The notes below the pieces were generated by a model that saw only the letters and a list, made by a program, of their open reading frames with translations, was not told the DNA's origin and made no database searches. Positions 5,913 to 7,620 of a stretch of DNA of 7,620 bases are shown in pieces. The position numbers and the translations under genes are program-made. Source of the DNA: DATJQF01 sp035505995 (GTDB lineage Bacteria > Bacteroidota > Bacteroidia > Bacteroidales > FEN-979); NCBI GenBank assembly GCA_035505995.1, contig DATJQF010000094.1:1-7620 (forward strand). The letters are read 5' to 3'. The first letter of the stretch is position 1. Every line of letters begins with the position of its first letter.

Positions 5913-7620
5913 TTATTTCATAACAGAGATCCTGGCCGTACAGATTTTATCGCCGATCAGCAGTTCGGCAATATAGACCCCGTTATGGAACTGACTTCCG
6001 TCAAGGACGATCCGGTTTGGCCCTGCCGGGAACTGCTTCGGGCTCCCGCGGAATATCACTTTCCCCGTCAGGTCCAGCACTCTGAGTTCTGCGGTCATCG
6101 GTTGCTGCAGCGTGAATTCGAGGGAAGCGTCCGAACTAAAGGGGTTGGGAAAAACCGTAACATGAAATTCCGGGTCAGTCTCCTTTATCCCCAGCAGTAC
6201 GGTCTGGTCGGTTGCATTCAGGATCTCTCCGGTCGTATGATCCATCAGCAAGGCGATGAATTTTAGTTTTTCATATGCCCAGGAGGATGGGATCGTCAGG
6301 GTATAATGATGATCATAGGTGTTCCCGGCCAGGACCGGTACGGGAAGACTCCCAACCGTGCCATACGGGGTGTCCAGGATCTCCCTGGCCGTTTGATCGT
6401 AATGCATCTGGACGGCAGGGACCGGATTCGGAAGGTTTTCGAACCCGCACATCACTCCGTATCCGCCTCCCGCGTAATAATTGGCCTGGTCAAATCCCGA
6501 CGTCCTGCCCCAGACGCTGTCTTCCGAAACGACCGCACAGAATCTCAATTCATGATAAACATCAATCAGCATTTGCGATTCCACATCAAAGTCGACTGTC
6601 CGGGTGCCGGGTTCATACCGGAAATTTATTAAGCTGACCGTGCCGGGCGAAACGAATTTTATCCTTTCCAGGTAGCCTTTCTCAAAGTCCTCCGGATCCC
6701 AGGCAATCTCACCTGCACGGTCGAGCGTCCCGCTCGGGTACCCGGGGAAATTCGGGATGATATCCCCGATGGCTCCCTCATAGGCAGTGTTCTCCATCGG
6801 ATCCAGACTGTGCACGGATACGGCCTCCCAGGTATCCGGGTAGGTCTGCGCCATGTAATCCATATAGCAAATGCCCCGGACGCACGATCCGCACCACGTC
6901 CCGGTGGCCTCTTCGCAAAAGACCTTTTTACCGGGCTTCCACGGCACGATCCCGATGGAGGCGGAGAGGGTGTCATTCGCGGGATTGTTATCGTTGCCGC
7001 CGTTCACATTCTCAATCCTGGCCGGTACCGTGTGATAGCCCGGGGCAGTAAAGATCAGGGGAAGACTGTCGGTAAAACTAAAGCTACTGCCAAGCGCCAG
7101 GCTGATGCCGGATATGGAATATACCTCAGGCGCTCCGCCGTCAACACTACAGGAAACATCGAACGAATGCACGGTATCCTTCCCCAGGTTCTTTACTTTG
7201 CCCGATAACAGGACGCTGTCGCCCGAGACCGCATATTCCTGCAGGTTGACGGATATTAACGCAAGGTCTTTGGGAGGCGGAGTATAAAGCAGGATATCAT
7301 CCAGGTTCCAGCTGTTCATGTTGTATAGGTTCCCATCGATAAAAAAGCAGAACTGGAAATCCGGCTGGCCGACGTCCGGGTTTTTAATGGTGATCACCCG
7401 GGTTTCGGGTCCGACATTATCATCCGGCTGGATCTCCCAGACGGTGGTCCAGCCGCCTCCCAGGTGACGGGTAGCCACCCCGATCACGGGTGCCGGGAGG
7501 GTGAAAATATTATAATAGTGGCTGAACATCAGGGTGACCGAATCCAGTCCCGACAGGTTGATCTGAGGGGATATCAACCGGGAGACGGTATCCAGGTTCG
7601 CCCAGGTGAACTTCCCTTCG
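5913..7620 (-). CDS. T9SS-secreted multidomain protein with Omp28/thioredoxin-like domain (5' end missing)
   Basis: The frame is open to the right edge (peptide EGKFTWANLDTVSR precedes the first in-frame TTG at 7575-7577), so the gene is cut off at its start and the signal peptide is not visible. Numbering from that TTG, residues 1-100 resemble a jelly-roll adhesin domain (SPQINLSGLDSVTL, then SWNLDDI). Residues 104-210 look like a CARDB/Ig-like strand domain (DLALISVNL, then KVKNLGKDTV). Residues 215-465 resemble Omp28-family thioredoxin-like proteins: EEATGTWCGSC with a CxxC (Cys229, Cys232) and FPGYPSGTLDR (277-287), whose Pro281 is a candidate cis-proline. Residues 473-554 (VFPNPF, then NGVYIAELL, ending RISVMK) form a type A T9SS sorting domain. 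The product should act outside the cell or on its surface. A disulfide-related or binding role is inferred, not shown. Extra Cys at 221 and 237 flank the CxxC. Confidence 0.88.
   Translation of the reverse strand, partial: EGKFTWANLDTVSRLISPQINLSGLDSVTLMFSHYYNIFTLPAPVIGVATRHLGGGWTTVWEIQPDDNVGPETRVITIKNPDVGQPDFQFCFFIDGNLYNMNSWNLDDILLYTPPPKDLALISVNLQEYAVSGDSVLLSGKVKNLGKDTVHSFDVSCSVDGGAPEVYSISGISLALGSSFSFTDSLPLIFTAPGYHTVPARIENVNGGNDNNPANDTLSASIGIVPWKPGKKVFCEEATGTWCGSCVRGICYMDYMAQTYPDTWEAVSVHSLDPMENTAYEGAIGDIIPNFPGYPSGTLDRAGEIAWDPEDFEKGYLERIKFVSPGTVSLINFRYEPGTRTVDFDVESQMLIDVYHELRFCAVVSEDSVWGRTSGFDQANYYAGGGYGVMCGFENLPNPVPAVQMHYDQTAREILDTPYGTVGSLPVPVLAGNTYDHHYTLTIPSSWAYEKLKFIALLMDHTTGEILNATDQTVLLGIKETDPEFHVTVFPNPFSSDASLEFTLQQPMTAELRVLDLTGKVIFRGSPKQFPAGPNRIVLDGSQFHNGVYIAELLIGDKICTARISVMK

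Overview
The window looks like chromosomal DNA from a member of the Bacteroidota. Two proteins end in type IX secretion (T9SS) type A sorting domains. A third is a lipoprotein resembling the DUF4595 families of this phylum. The RelA/SpoT-like protein carries a synthetase sequence style (RLRDWIS, SNGYESLHTT) that I associate with Bacteroidota. Promoter-like boxes fit the TTG-N20-TAnnTTTG pattern of this phylum, and clear Shine-Dalgarno sites are absent. Genus cannot be told from the sequence.

Layout: a minus-strand lipoprotein gene (1-768) and a minus-strand secreted protein gene built of seven exact 58-residue repeats plus a T9SS tail (1008-2552) occupy the left third. The 239 bases between them hold an AT-rich block and overlapping hairpins. 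A 152-base divergent control region (2553-2704) with two facing promoter-like elements and a tandem 8-bp repeat separates them from a plus-strand gene for a stand-alone TonB C-terminal-type domain (2705-3139). A long RelA/SpoT homologue follows on the same strand (3235-5136). It converges, with only six bases between stop codons, on a minus-strand class I methyltransferase gene (5143-5841). The right end (5913 to the edge) is most of a minus-strand T9SS cargo gene with jelly-roll-like, CARDB-like and Omp28/thioredoxin-like parts; its true start lies beyond position 7620.

How the genes relate: there is no obvious single pathway. Three of the six products are predicted to be at or beyond the cell surface (lipoprotein, repeat protein, Omp28-like protein). 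The most informative gene is the RelA/SpoT homologue. Every metal-binding residue of its hydrolase domain is replaced, its synthetase residues look intact, and it stops directly after the zinc-finger-like CC domain without an ACT domain. It is therefore probably a synthetase-only, C-terminally shortened alarmone enzyme. I see no mobile element, CRISPR array, tRNA or rRNA, and no convincing new multi-gene system.
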